Source: Oscillospiraceae bacterium
GTDB taxonomy: Bacteria; Bacillota; Clostridia; Oscillospirales; Oscillospiraceae
Direction of reading: 5' to 3'
DNA length: 13,363 bases
NCBI GenBank assembly: GCA_020025615.1
Contig: JAHHRT010000035.1
Location: 1 to 13,363, forward strand
Every line of letters begins with the position of its first letter. The stretch's first letter is position 1. Below the pieces are notes generated by a model, which did no database searches, was not told where the DNA came from, and was given only the letters and a program-made list of their open reading frames with translations. A program made the translations under genes and the position numbers. Below are positions 6,686-13,358 of this stretch, piece after piece.

Positions 6686-7948
6686 ATGTATCAGCCCTTA
6701 GCAGACCTGATCCGCCCTCAGTCCCTGGACGAGGTCTACGGTCAGGAGCATATTTTAGGGGAAGGTGCCATTCTTCGCCGTCTGGTGGAGTCCGGGAACA
6801 TCCCCAACATGGTTTTCTACGGCCCCAGCGGCACAGGAAAAACCACCGTCGCCAACATCATTGCAAAGAAGACCAATCGCCGCCTCTATAAGCTCAACGC
6901 CACCACCGCTTCTACGGCGGACATTAAGGAAATCGTGTCCCAGCTGGACACCTTTCTGGCACCGGAAGGCGTGCTCCTCTATCTGGACGAGATTCAGTCT
7001 TTTAATAAAAAACAGCAGCAGTCCCTGCTGGAATACATCGAAAACGGCAAGATCACCCTGATTGCCTCCACCACAGAGAATCCCTATTTCTATGTGTTCA
7101 ACGCCATTCTCAGCCGTTCCACGGTGTTTGAGTTCAAGCAGATTTCCGCCGCCGCTGCCCTCCAGGCAATCAAGCGGGCGGTGGCCTGCATGGAAGAGCG
7201 GACGGCCCTCAAGGCTCTGCCGGAGGAAGGGGCGCTGGAATACATCGCCGGAGCCTGCGGCGGAGATCTCCGAAAGGCCCTCAACGCGGTTGAGGTTCTG
7301 TTTTCTGCCGGACGGCCCCAGGGAGATCAGCTGGTGCTTACCCTGGAAGATGTGAAGGCCGTCACTCAGAAAAGCGCCCTGCGGGCGGACCGGGACGGAG
7401 ACAACTATTATGATCTTCTGTCGGCACTGCAAAAGTCCATCCGGGGTTCCGACCCCGATGCCGCCGTCCACTATCTGGCACGGCTGTTGGAGGCAGGGCA
7501 GATTCAGTCCGCCTGCCGCCGTCTCATGGTCATTGCCGCCGAGGATGTGGGCCTGGCCTTCCCCCAGATTCTGCCCATTGTAAAGTCCTGCGTGGACATG
7601 GCCCTGATGCTGGGTATGCCGGAAGCCCGGATTCCCCTGGGGGATGCGGCAGTGCTCATGGCAACCAGCCCCAAGTCCAACTCTGCCTATAAGGCCATGA
7701 ACGCCGCCATGGCAGATATCCGCAAGGGCAAGGCCGGAGACTTCCCCCGGCATCTGCAAAACGTCCACGCCGACAGCTACACCATGGAGCGGGAGCAGGG
7801 CTATCTCTATCCCCACGATTATCCCAACCACTGGGTGGCCCAGCAGTACCTCCCCGACGGTCTGGTGGGGAAAACCTACTACGAATACGGGCCGAATAAG
7901 ATGGAGCAGGCTGCCAAGCAGTATTGGGACAAGATCAAGCACAGCTGA
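6686..7948 (+). CDS. rarA: RarA (MgsA/YcaJ-type) replication-associated recombination AAA+ ATPase
   Basis: The product is 420 aa, the normal size for bacterial RarA/MgsA. It opens with the family hallmark PLADLIRPQSLDEVYGQEHI (residues 4-23). Then come Walker A GPSGTGKT (46-53), Walker B LLYLDE (97-102), sensor-1 STTENP (128-133) and the SRS arginine-finger region (143-145). The C-terminal half has the tetramerisation and lid features of the family, including a LARLLEAGQ-to-AAEDVGLA stretch and the conserved ending with YPHDYPNHWVAQQYLP. RarA acts in the cytoplasm at stalled replication forks, in contact with SSB and the clamp-loading machinery. The start is fixed by GGAGGT five bases upstream. 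A small DUF951 gene follows after 16 bases and probably shares the transcript. All ATPase motifs are intact. Confidence 0.95.
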   Translation: MYQPLADLIRPQSLDEVYGQEHILGEGAILRRLVESGNIPNMVFYGPSGTGKTTVANIIAKKTNRRLYKLNATTASTADIKEIVSQLDTFLAPEGVLLYLDEIQSFNKKQQQSLLEYIENGKITLIASTTENPYFYVFNAILSRSTVFEFKQISAAAALQAIKRAVACMEERTALKALPEEGALEYIAGACGGDLRKALNAVEVLFSAGRPQGDQLVLTLEDVKAVTQKSALRADRDGDNYYDLLSALQKSIRGSDPDAAVHYLARLLEAGQIQSACRRLMVIAAEDVGLAFPQILPIVKSCVDMALMLGMPEARIPLGDAAVLMATSPKSNSAYKAMNAAMADIRKGKAGDFPRHLQNVHADSYTMEREQGYLYPHDYPNHWVAQQYLPDGLVGKTYYEYGPNKMEQAAKQYWDKIKHS

Positions 7949-7964
7949 GAAATAGGAGTGCGCT

Positions 7965-8168
7965 ATGGATATTCAGGTAAAAGACATTCTGGTTATGAAA
8001 AAGGCCCATCCCTGCGGGGAAAAGCGCTGGCTGGTTCTGCGCACCGGCGCAGATTTCCGTCTGCGCTGCCTGGGCTGTGGGCACGAAATGATGGTTCCCC
8101 GGTTTAAGGCGGAGAAGAATATCCGCTCTGTAGAACGCCCCGGTGCCCAGGAATCCGTCAAGGACTAA
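7965..8168 (+). CDS. DUF951 family small zinc-ribbon-like protein
   Basis: The product is 67 aa. DIQVKDILVMKKAHPCG followed by WLVLRTGADFRLRCLGCG is the characteristic pattern of DUF951 (COG4481), a small Firmicutes family of unknown function. Cys17 and the C35-x-x-C38 pair (CLGC), with His15 or His40 nearby, are candidate zinc ligands. Family members are usually about 60-70 aa, so this one is complete. The start ATG has AGGAG at 7954-7958, six bases away. It follows rarA by 16 bp and is the last gene before a terminator. In many Firmicutes, DUF951 genes sit beside chromosome-maintenance genes, but no direct role can be read from the sequence. Confidence 0.88.
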   Translation: MDIQVKDILVMKKAHPCGEKRWLVLRTGADFRLRCLGCGHEMMVPRFKAEKNIRSVERPGAQESVKD

Positions 8169-8228
8169 GGCGCTGAATCGGTTCTATCCCATCTTTGCCC
8201 TCTCTGCCAGGCTTTTTTGACACGCTGT

Positions 8229-8261
8229 ATTCCCCTGCCGCTTTTGCGGCAGGGGAATTTT
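8229..8261 (+). terminator. Rho-independent terminator after rarA-DUF951
   Basis: ATTCCCCTGCCGC (8229-8241) pairs with GCGGCAGGGGAAT (8246-8258), a perfect 13-bp stem with a TTTT loop, followed by TTTTATCTT. It isolates the sporulation genes from the upstream transcript. Confidence 0.93.
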
Positions 8262-8321
8262 ATCTTCCCGCCGGGAATCCCATCGTGGTCTGGAAAAACT
8301 TGCGTGGAACCGCCCCATCGG

Positions 8322-8356
8322 TTGCGACCATCTTCTTGCCCCTGTGGCGGTATACT
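8322..8356 (+). promoter_or_regulatory. Candidate long-spacer (Spo0A-type) promoter of spoIIGA-sigE
   Basis: TATACT at 8351-8356 is a good -10. At 17-bp spacing the -35 position is CCATCT, a poor match. The nearest -35-like hexamer, TTGCGA (8322-8327), lies 23 bp upstream. The known Bacillus spoIIG promoter also has an overlong spacer (22 bp) and depends on Spo0A-P. TGCGACC (8323-8329) matches TTCGACA, the complement of the 0A box, at five of seven positions. The assignment is by analogy. Confidence 0.5.
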
Positions 8357-8377
8357 AAAGCCACAGGAGGTGAGTAC

Positions 8378-9151
8378 GTGGAAATCTATCTGGATCTTGT
8401 GGTAATTCTGAACTTCTTTGTGGATTTTCTTCTGCTTTTAGGGACAAACCGTCTGGCGGGTTCCACCTCTCCCTGGGGAAGGCTTCTGGGGGCCTCGGCT
8501 CTGGGAGCCCTGTACAGCGGGGTGTGTCTCATCCCCCGGCTGGGATTTCTGGGCAATCCCCTGTGGCGGGTGGTCTGCCTGGGGGCTATGGCACTGATTG
8601 CCTTTGGCAGAAATCCAAGTGCTCTGCGCCGGGGGGCCGTGTTCACCCTGCTCAGTATGGCCCTGGGCGGTCTGGCTATGGGTTTTCACCAGGCTAACTT
8701 CCCCGTTCTCATTCTGGAAGCGGTGCTGCTGTGGCTTCTCTGCCGGACCGCCTTCGGGGGGAACATCGGCGGGCAGAGTTATGTCCCCCTGGTGCTCTCC
8801 CGGGACGGGAACCGGGTGGCACTCACCGCTCTGGTGGACACCGGGAACCACCTGCAGGACCCCATCACCGGGGAATCCGTCATGGTAATCTCCCCGGACA
8901 GCGCCGGAAAGCTCACCGGGCTGACCCCGGACCAGCTGGCCCACCCCATGCAGACCATGGCCCAGCACCCCATTCCGGGGCTGCGGCTGATCCCCTACCG
9001 GGCCGTGGGGTGTCCCGGCGGGATGCTGCTGGCCCTGCGGTTTCAGAATGTACAGATTGGAAATCAGGTAAAGGACGCATTGGTGGCCTTCGCCCCGGAA
9101 GGGCTGGGTCAAAATGCGATGTATCAAGCACTGACAGGAGGGGCAATATGA
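8378..9151 (+). CDS. spoIIGA: SpoIIGA, membrane aspartic protease that processes pro-SigE
   Basis: The product is 257 aa, shorter than the 309 aa of Bacillus subtilis SpoIIGA but with the same layout. The N-terminal half holds about five hydrophobic membrane segments (roughly residues 4-22, 36-53, 62-78, 88-102 and 107-123). The C-terminal half has the catalytic aspartate motif ALVDTGNHLQDPITG (Asp154) and the conserved IPYRAVG (205-211). SpoIIGA sits in the sporulation septum and cleaves pro-SigE in the mother cell after a signal from the forespore. The GTG start is chosen because AGGAGG (8365-8370) lies seven bases upstream and the protein begins MEIYLDLVVILNFFVDF, typical of the family. 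A longer frame from 8195 would run through a terminator. Its stop overlaps the sigE start as ATGA. Confidence 0.93.
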   Translation: MEIYLDLVVILNFFVDFLLLLGTNRLAGSTSPWGRLLGASALGALYSGVCLIPRLGFLGNPLWRVVCLGAMALIAFGRNPSALRRGAVFTLLSMALGGLAMGFHQANFPVLILEAVLLWLLCRTAFGGNIGGQSYVPLVLSRDGNRVALTALVDTGNHLQDPITGESVMVISPDSAGKLTGLTPDQLAHPMQTMAQHPIPGLRLIPYRAVGCPGGMLLALRFQNVQIGNQVKDALVAFAPEGLGQNAMYQALTGGAI

Positions 9152-9852
9152 AACTCACAGCGATTTTACGATTTTTAGGCCTGCTTCCCGACACCGGGAT
9201 TTATTACATAGGGGGCAGCGATGTGCTCCCCGCCCCCCTCAAGGGGCCCCAGGAGCAGGAGGCACTGGAAGCCCTTTCCCAAGGGGACGAGACTGCCAAG
9301 CAGACCCTCATTGAGCACAATCTCCGGCTGGTGGTCTTCATTGCGAAACGGTTTGAGAACACCGGGGTGAATTTGGAGGACCTTATCTCCATCGGCACCA
9401 TCGGCCTTATCAAGGCCATCAGCACCTACCGTCTGGACCGGAACATCAAGCTGGCAACCTATGCTTCCCGGTGCATTGAAAACGAGATTCTCATGCACAT
9501 CCGCAAGATCTCCGGGCAGAAGGTCGAAGTATCTCTGGACGAGCCTATCAACATGGACGGCGACGGCAACGAACTGCGGCTTTCCGACATTCTGGGCACC
9601 GACGAAGACATGATTTTAAAGCCTTTGGAGGAAGATACCGACCGCCGGGTACTGCGGGAGTCGCTGGAAATCTTAAACGACCGGGAGCGGGAAATCGTCG
9701 CACTGCGCTTTGGTCTGGACGGGCGGCGGGAGCTGACCCAAAAGGAGGTTGCCCAGAAAATGGGAATTTCCCAATCCTACATTTCCAGACTTGAAAAGCG
9801 GATTTTACTCCGATTGCGCAAAGAATTCCTGCGCCAAACCACCTGCGCTTAA
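9148..9852 (+). CDS. sigE: RNA polymerase sporulation sigma factor SigE (pro-SigE)
   Basis: The product is 234 aa. Region 2 is intact (NLRLVVFIAKRFENTG, then DLISIGTIGLIKAISTY and KLATYASRCIENEILMHIRK). The SigE-specific segment VSLDEPINMDGDGNELRLSD follows. Region 4 ends with QKMGISQSYISRLEKRILLR, the helix-turn-helix that reads the -35. A hydrophobic, membrane-binding pro-sequence precedes the YYIGGSDVLPAPL cleavage region, at Tyr19-Tyr20, about eight residues shorter than in Bacillus subtilis. SpoIIGA removes the pro-sequence to activate SigE in the mother cell. AGGAGGGG (9136-9143) within spoIIGA drives translation. sigG, which often follows sigE in endospore formers, is not next; rex is. 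No terminator separates sigE from rex. Confidence 0.97.
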   Translation: MKLTAILRFLGLLPDTGIYYIGGSDVLPAPLKGPQEQEALEALSQGDETAKQTLIEHNLRLVVFIAKRFENTGVNLEDLISIGTIGLIKAISTYRLDRNIKLATYASRCIENEILMHIRKISGQKVEVSLDEPINMDGDGNELRLSDILGTDEDMILKPLEEDTDRRVLRESLEILNDREREIVALRFGLDGRRELTQKEVAQKMGISQSYISRLEKRILLRLRKEFLRQTTCA

Positions 9853-9859
9853 AAAGGGC

Positions 9860-9888
9860 TTGAATTCAGATTATCAGTATGATATAAT
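9860..9888 (+). promoter_or_regulatory. Sigma-A promoter of rex
   Basis: TTGAAT (9860-9865) and a perfect TATAAT (9883-9888) are 17 bp apart. A TG at 9880-9881 adds an extended -10. The predicted start is near 9895. Confidence 0.85.
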
Positions 9889-9908
9889 CGATATAGAATT
9901 ATATCGAT
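9887..9908. promoter_or_regulatory. Palindromic operator overlapping the rex -10, probable autoregulatory site
   Basis: ATCGATATA (9887-9895) and TATATCGAT (9900-9908) are perfect inverted 9-bp arms around GAAT. The element covers the end of the -10 and the transcription start, the ideal place for a repressor. Its arms and 4-bp gap have the geometry of a Rex site (7-4-7), but the sequence differs from the usual TTGTTAA/TTGTGAA half-site. Confidence 0.65.
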
Positions 9909-9939
9909 ATTTCCCAGCAAATAAGCGTATGAGGTTTCT

Positions 9940-10593
9940 ATGGAAAAGAAAAAAGTTTCACAATCTGTTCTAAAACGTCTGCCCGGCTATCTGGTATACT
10001 TAAAAAATATGCCTGAGGACGCCCCGGACCATATTTCTGCCACGGCTCTGGCCGGAGCACTGGGCATGGGTGAGGTCCAGGTCCGAAAGGATCTCGCCAT
10101 TGTTTCCGACGGCGGTCGGCCCAAGATCGGCTATATGCGGGAATCGCTGATTGAGGACATTGAGCAGTTTTTAGGTTATGACAACACCACCGACGCCGTG
10201 CTCATCGGTGCCGGTAAGCTGGGCCAGGCCCTGATGGGCTATGTCGGCTTCGACGAATACGGCCTTAACATTGTGGCGGCCTTTGATGCCAACCCCGGCA
10301 GCGGTAAAACCGACGAGGGCAAGCCCATCTATGATGTGTCCAAGCTCAGCAACTTCTGCCGCAGCCACAAAATTCTCATGGGCATCATCACCGTGCCCGC
10401 AGAACACGCCCAGCAGGTCTGTGACCAGCTGATTGCCGGCGGTGTCAAGGCCATTTGGAATTTTGCCCCCACCCATCTGGAAGTGCCGGACCACATTCTG
10501 GTACAGAACGAGAATATGGCAACCTCTCTTGCCGTGCTCTCTGTCCACCTCCGTGCCCAGATTAAGGAAAACCAGATCAAGGACAAGAAGTAA
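9940..10593 (+). CDS. rex: Redox-sensing transcriptional repressor Rex
   Basis: The product is 217 aa, the usual Rex size. The N-terminal winged helix (about residues 5-80) has RLPGYLVYLKNM and the recognition-helix core QVRKDLA (47-53). The C-terminal Rossmann domain has GAGKLG (90-95, GxGxxG), AAFD (113-116) and the conserved ITVPAEHAQQV and NFAPTHLEVP segments. Rex is a cytoplasmic dimer that leaves DNA when NADH rises, which derepresses fermentation and NADH-oxidising genes. After RKDL, most Rex proteins read SYFGEFGKRGVGY, whereas here the stretch is AIVSDGGRPKIGY, so the DNA-reading part is divergent. The ATG follows GAGG (9931-9934). It has its own promoter and a palindrome suited to autoregulation, and is followed by a terminator. 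A non-Rex function is unlikely. Confidence 0.94.
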   Translation: MEKKKVSQSVLKRLPGYLVYLKNMPEDAPDHISATALAGALGMGEVQVRKDLAIVSDGGRPKIGYMRESLIEDIEQFLGYDNTTDAVLIGAGKLGQALMGYVGFDEYGLNIVAAFDANPGSGKTDEGKPIYDVSKLSNFCRSHKILMGIITVPAEHAQQVCDQLIAGGVKAIWNFAPTHLEVPDHILVQNENMATSLAVLSVHLRAQIKENQIKDKK

Positions 10594-10603
10594 AATAGAA
10601 TAT

Positions 10604-10638
10604 ACGGTCTGTCGGAAGGCTCCGGCAGACCGTTTTCT
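10604..10638 (+). terminator. Rho-independent terminator after rex
   Basis: ACGGTCTGTCGGA (10604-10616) pairs with TCCGGCAGACCGT (10621-10633), a 13-bp stem with one G-T pair and the loop AGGC, followed by TTTTCTG. Confidence 0.9.
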
Positions 10639-10682
10639 GTGCAAAAAATCATAATTTATCCAAAAAGAGAAAGGAAAACCAT

Positions 10683-11453
10683 ATGGAACTGATTACAAAG
10701 ATTACCGAAATCATCCAGGAGGCAGGCGATATTGTTCTGTCCGCAAAGGATGTACTGAGCTGCACCCACCAGAAGACCTCCGCTGCCGACCTGGTCACCG
10801 CCTACGATGTGAAGGTGGAGAATTTCCTCAAGGAAAAGCTTCTGGCTCTGGTGCCCGATGCCATTTTCTTCGGTGAAGAGGAACAGGAACGTCAGGACCC
10901 CACCAAGGGCTGGGCGTTCATTGTGGACCCCATCGACGGCACTGCAAACTTCGTCCGGGATCTGGGCCAGAGCGCAATCTCCATTGCCCTGCTGAAGGAC
11001 GGTCAGCCGGAGTACGCCGTGGTGCTGGACCCCTACCGCAAGAATCTGTATACCGCAAAGCGGGGCTGCGGCGCTTTTGTAAACGGTCAGCCCATCCATG
11101 TATCGGAGCGTCCCCTGAGCCAGGGTATCTTCGGCATGGGCACTGCCCCCTATAACAAGGATCTCCACGCCAGAACGCTGGAAATCACCCGCCGTCTCTT
11201 CGACCGCAGCTGTGACTTCCGCCGGATGGGCGCTGCAGTGCTGGATCTGTGCGCCGTCGCCAGCGGCAGACTGGACGCTTTCTTTGAGTGCGAGCTGTCC
11301 CCCTGGGACTATGCCGCAGGAAGCCTGCTGATTACCGAGGCCGGCGGCACCATCTCCACCCTGGAGGGTGCCCCCCTGCCCTACTCTCACAAGTGCACCA
11401 TCTGGGCATCCAACGCCGTAAACGCCGGCATCCGTGAGGAAATCCAGGACTGA
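10683..11453 (+). CDS. Inositol monophosphatase family protein (SuhB-like)
   Basis: The product is 256 aa, a normal length for the family. It has the three metal-site signatures of lithium-sensitive phosphatases: GEEE (residues 64-67), DPIDGTANF (82-90, with Asp82 and Asp85 as ligands) and SPWDYAAGSLLITEAGG (206-222, with Asp209). Family members are cytoplasmic Mg-dependent phosphatases acting on inositol phosphates, 3'-phosphoadenosine phosphates, fructose-1,6-bisphosphate or related sugars; SuhB also affects rRNA transcription in Escherichia coli. The substrate cannot be told from the sequence. The ATG has AAGGA (10671-10675) seven bases upstream. No strong separate promoter is visible: a CATAAT at about 10650 has no good -35, so read-through past the rex terminator or a weak promoter must serve. 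It converges with the SipL-like gene. Confidence 0.93.
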   Translation: MELITKITEIIQEAGDIVLSAKDVLSCTHQKTSAADLVTAYDVKVENFLKEKLLALVPDAIFFGEEEQERQDPTKGWAFIVDPIDGTANFVRDLGQSAISIALLKDGQPEYAVVLDPYRKNLYTAKRGCGAFVNGQPIHVSERPLSQGIFGMGTAPYNKDLHARTLEITRRLFDRSCDFRRMGAAVLDLCAVASGRLDAFFECELSPWDYAAGSLLITEAGGTISTLEGAPLPYSHKCTIWASNAVNAGIREEIQD

Positions 11454-11549
11454 GGATTCCTTCGACGCTTTTCCCTTGAATGTGACAGGGGAATTTCAGT
11501 ATGCTTTTGTCAGGCAGAGAGGATTTCCCCAGTCTGCGACCATCTGCTC
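11454..11549. other. Gene-free stretch between the phosphatase stop and its terminator
   Basis: No ORF with a ribosome binding site is visible. TTGAAT (11476-11481) and TATGCT (11500-11505) are 18 bp apart and could be a weak promoter, but nothing codes downstream before the terminators. Confidence 0.4.
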
Positions 11550-11582
11550 AGTGCCGCCCCGGCTCTCCCCCGGGACGGCACT
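11550..11582 (+). terminator. Terminator-like hairpin downstream of the phosphatase gene
   Basis: AGTGCCG (11550-11556) pairs with CGGCACT (11576-11582), and inside it CCCG (11558-11561) pairs with CGGG (11571-11574). The downstream ATTCGTTGTTTAGATTTT is T-rich but interrupted. Confidence 0.6.
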
Positions 11583-11610
11583 ATTCGTTGTTTAGATTTT
11601 AAGCAAAGGT

Positions 11611-11636
11611 TCCCCGACAGATTTTTCTGCCGGGGA
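11611..11636 (-). terminator. Hairpin between convergent genes, probable terminator of the SipL-like gene
   Basis: TCCCCG (11611-11616) pairs with CGGGGA (11631-11636), with an inner CAGA/TCTG stem and a TTTT loop. It lies eight bases beyond the minus-strand stop. Tracts on both sides are weak, so it may act in both directions. Confidence 0.55.
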
Positions 11637-11643
11637 CATTGTT

Positions 11644-13143
11644 TTATAGAATTGGAATCAGAAGCATCTGGCCCGGGGCCGGGTCTTCCTGCAAGTGGTT
11701 TGCACTGCGGATAGCGCCTACGGTGGAGCCGGTGGCCTTGGCAATCTCCCAGAGGTCCCGCTCCCCTGCCCGGCGAAGGATGAGAGAGGGGCGGTTCTCA
11801 TCCGGCTCTCTGGCTTCTCCCAGACTGAGGCCCTTCACCATAGGAAGCCCGGCGGCTGCGGTAGCGGTGAGCTGCAAGGGAAGATCGGTACGCACCTTCA
11901 TATCCCCGCCGCCCATGAGAATCTGGGGCTCTCCCGGGGAAAGGGGCAAGGCTGTAATCCGGGTATTGGCATCCGCCGGAAGGTTCATTTCTCCCTCCCA
12001 ATGGGACACGACCGCCTGGATTTCTTCATTCGGCCCATAATAGAGAATCTGGAAGGTGCCGGACAGGGTCTCCCCCACCCCGTTTTCCAGCGTCCGCTGC
12101 CGGGGAAAGTCCGGCAGGAACACCACATCTACAGCGGTCTCCCCCTGGGCCGCTACAGTCTGCTCTGCGGGAACCGTCTCCCGGCGGTGTTCCAACACAC
12201 CGGGAAGTTCCAAGGTGTCCTCCTCTGCGGTGATATCCCGGCTGGGGCTGTAGGCATCCTCCACAAGCTCCAATACCTCCAGGTCCTCCACCAGGTACTG
12301 GCCCACCATGCCGCACTTCAGGTGCAGATGGGTGCCGTCCACCGCTTCCAGCTCCAGAGCCGTCACTGCCCCGCCTACACTGGCCTCTGCATCGGCGCTA
12401 TGGCTCTGGCTCAGCTCCGCATACTGGGAAATGGGCAGAGAAAAGTCCCAGCTATGGAAGCGGCACTCGCTGTCCTGATACAGAACATGGAGCTTGCCGC
12501 ATCCCCGGAACACCACCTTGTCCGCCATGACCCGCTGCTCCTGGATTTCCGGCTCCATGGTATAGTACACCAGCTTTTCCATGGGCGGCAGGGTGCCGGG
12601 CAGGGTCAGCTCCTCATCCATGGAGAAGGTCTTCTCCCCCGCCTCCTTGGGAAGCCGCATGGGGTAGCGGACCTTTTTGAGCTCCACATCCTCCGGGTCA
12701 TTCTCCGGGGTATAGATTACCGCTTCCCGGGGCACGAAGGCCTCCACCATTGCACCGATTCCCGCCCGGACCATGATTTTCCGGGCAGACACCGAACGGG
12801 CATCCACAAACCGGGTGAGGCACTGAATCCGCAGATTGCCTTCCGGCCCGGTCTGGGGCAGGTCCCACTGGATTCCGAAGGGAATCCACCCCTCCACCCA
12901 CCGGGGCTGGGTTCCGTCCTCCGGGGCATAGAGCACCCAGACCATCACGCCGGCGGAAAGGCTTACGCTGTCCGCCGTCCACTCCTTGCTTCTCTGGACC
13001 ACCTGGCCCCAGCCGCAGAGCACCCTGCCGATATCCGGCATACCATCGGACAGACGGATCTCCTGGGCCTGTTCCAGGCTGCGAACCTCTCCCAACACCC
13101 TGGTGAGGCAGGGACAGACTGATTCCTTAAATTGTAGCTCCAA
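11644..13143 (-). CDS. SipL-like SPOCS (DUF3794) and LysM domain spore coat morphogenetic protein
   Basis: The product is 499 aa. It has repeated SPOCS/DUF3794-type beta-rich segments, at about residues 25-135, 185-300 and 325-430. The second carries the hallmark VMADKVVFRGCGKLHVLYQD. The last 38 residues (about 462-499) are a LysM domain (DLWEIAKATGSTVGAIRSAN, then PGQMLLIPIL). SipL of Clostridioides difficile has the same SPOCS plus LysM plan and links the coat to the forespore surface with SpoIVA. LysM suggests binding to cortex or germ-cell-wall glycan. The start is TTG with AAGGAG (minus strand, 13158-13153) nine bases upstream; an in-frame stop lies three codons before it, so no upstream start is possible. 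A SigE-type promoter precedes it, consistent with mother-cell expression. Confidence in the family is high and in orthology to SipL moderate. Confidence 0.87.
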   Translation of the reverse strand: MELQFKESVCPCLTRVLGEVRSLEQAQEIRLSDGMPDIGRVLCGWGQVVQRSKEWTADSVSLSAGVMVWVLYAPEDGTQPRWVEGWIPFGIQWDLPQTGPEGNLRIQCLTRFVDARSVSARKIMVRAGIGAMVEAFVPREAVIYTPENDPEDVELKKVRYPMRLPKEAGEKTFSMDEELTLPGTLPPMEKLVYYTMEPEIQEQRVMADKVVFRGCGKLHVLYQDSECRFHSWDFSLPISQYAELSQSHSADAEASVGGAVTALELEAVDGTHLHLKCGMVGQYLVEDLEVLELVEDAYSPSRDITAEEDTLELPGVLEHRRETVPAEQTVAAQGETAVDVVFLPDFPRQRTLENGVGETLSGTFQILYYGPNEEIQAVVSHWEGEMNLPADANTRITALPLSPGEPQILMGGGDMKVRTDLPLQLTATAAAGLPMVKGLSLGEAREPDENRPSLILRRAGERDLWEIAKATGSTVGAIRSANHLQEDPAPGQMLLIPIL

Positions 13144-13176
13144 ACCGGATCACTCCTTCTTCTATGCTGCTATCAC

Positions 13177-13205
13177 ATTGTATTCCCCTGGGGACAAGTT
13201 TATGA
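13177..13205 (-). promoter_or_regulatory. Candidate SigE-dependent promoter of the SipL-like gene
   Basis: On the minus strand, TCATAAA (13205-13199) is followed after 14 bp by AATACAAT (13184-13177). The sigma-E consensus is about KMATATT, 13-15 bp, CATACAAT, so the -35 matches at five of seven and the -10 at seven of eight. Transcription would start near 13170, about 27 nt before the TTG start. Confidence 0.7.
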
Positions 13206-13208
13206 CTG

Positions 13209-13358
13209 CTATTTTTGCCGCAGGATCACAAAGCCCAACCCAATGAGGGACAGCGAACAGCAGGCACACCAAAACCAGGAGCCCAGGCAGAAGCCCATAA
13301 GGATTCCCACTCCCAGGCACATCATACAGCATCCCAACGCACAATTCCTTCGGCACAT
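13209..13358 (-). CDS. Very small Cys-rich hydrophobic membrane protein, possibly cut by the window edge
   Basis: An ATG at 13358 opens a 49-aa frame on the minus strand, beginning MCRRNCALGCCMMC and ending with FVILRQK and a stop. After a short basic start it is almost entirely hydrophobic, with a glycine-rich LGVGILMGFCLGSWFW segment and a second SLIGLGFVIL segment, so it suggests one or two membrane helices. It has eight cysteines. The charged tail and Gly-rich hairpin plan resemble small unannotated membrane proteins often seen in Clostridia, but I cannot name a family. The upstream ribosome binding site lies beyond the window, and the frame stays open to the edge, so the true start may be further upstream. 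It ends before the SigE-type promoter and is therefore probably transcribed separately from the SipL-like gene. Confidence 0.5.
   Translation of the reverse strand: MCRRNCALGCCMMCLGVGILMGFCLGSWFWCACCSLSLIGLGFVILRQK

Noticed and set aside
8195..8377. Upstream extension of spoIIGA from an ATG at 8195
   Set aside because: It would translate through a strong terminator hairpin and lacks a ribosome binding site; the GTG at 8378 has AGGAGG and gives the family N-terminus.
11695..13122. A 475-aa open frame on the plus strand opposite the SipL-like gene
   Set aside because: It has no ribosome binding site or recognisable domain. The minus-strand frame has SPOCS and LysM motifs and a promoter.
13162..13356. 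A 64-aa minus-strand frame starting with GTG at 13356
   Set aside because: It runs across the SigE-type promoter and up to the SipL ribosome binding site; the ATG frame at 13358 gives a more natural hydrophobic protein ending before the promoter.
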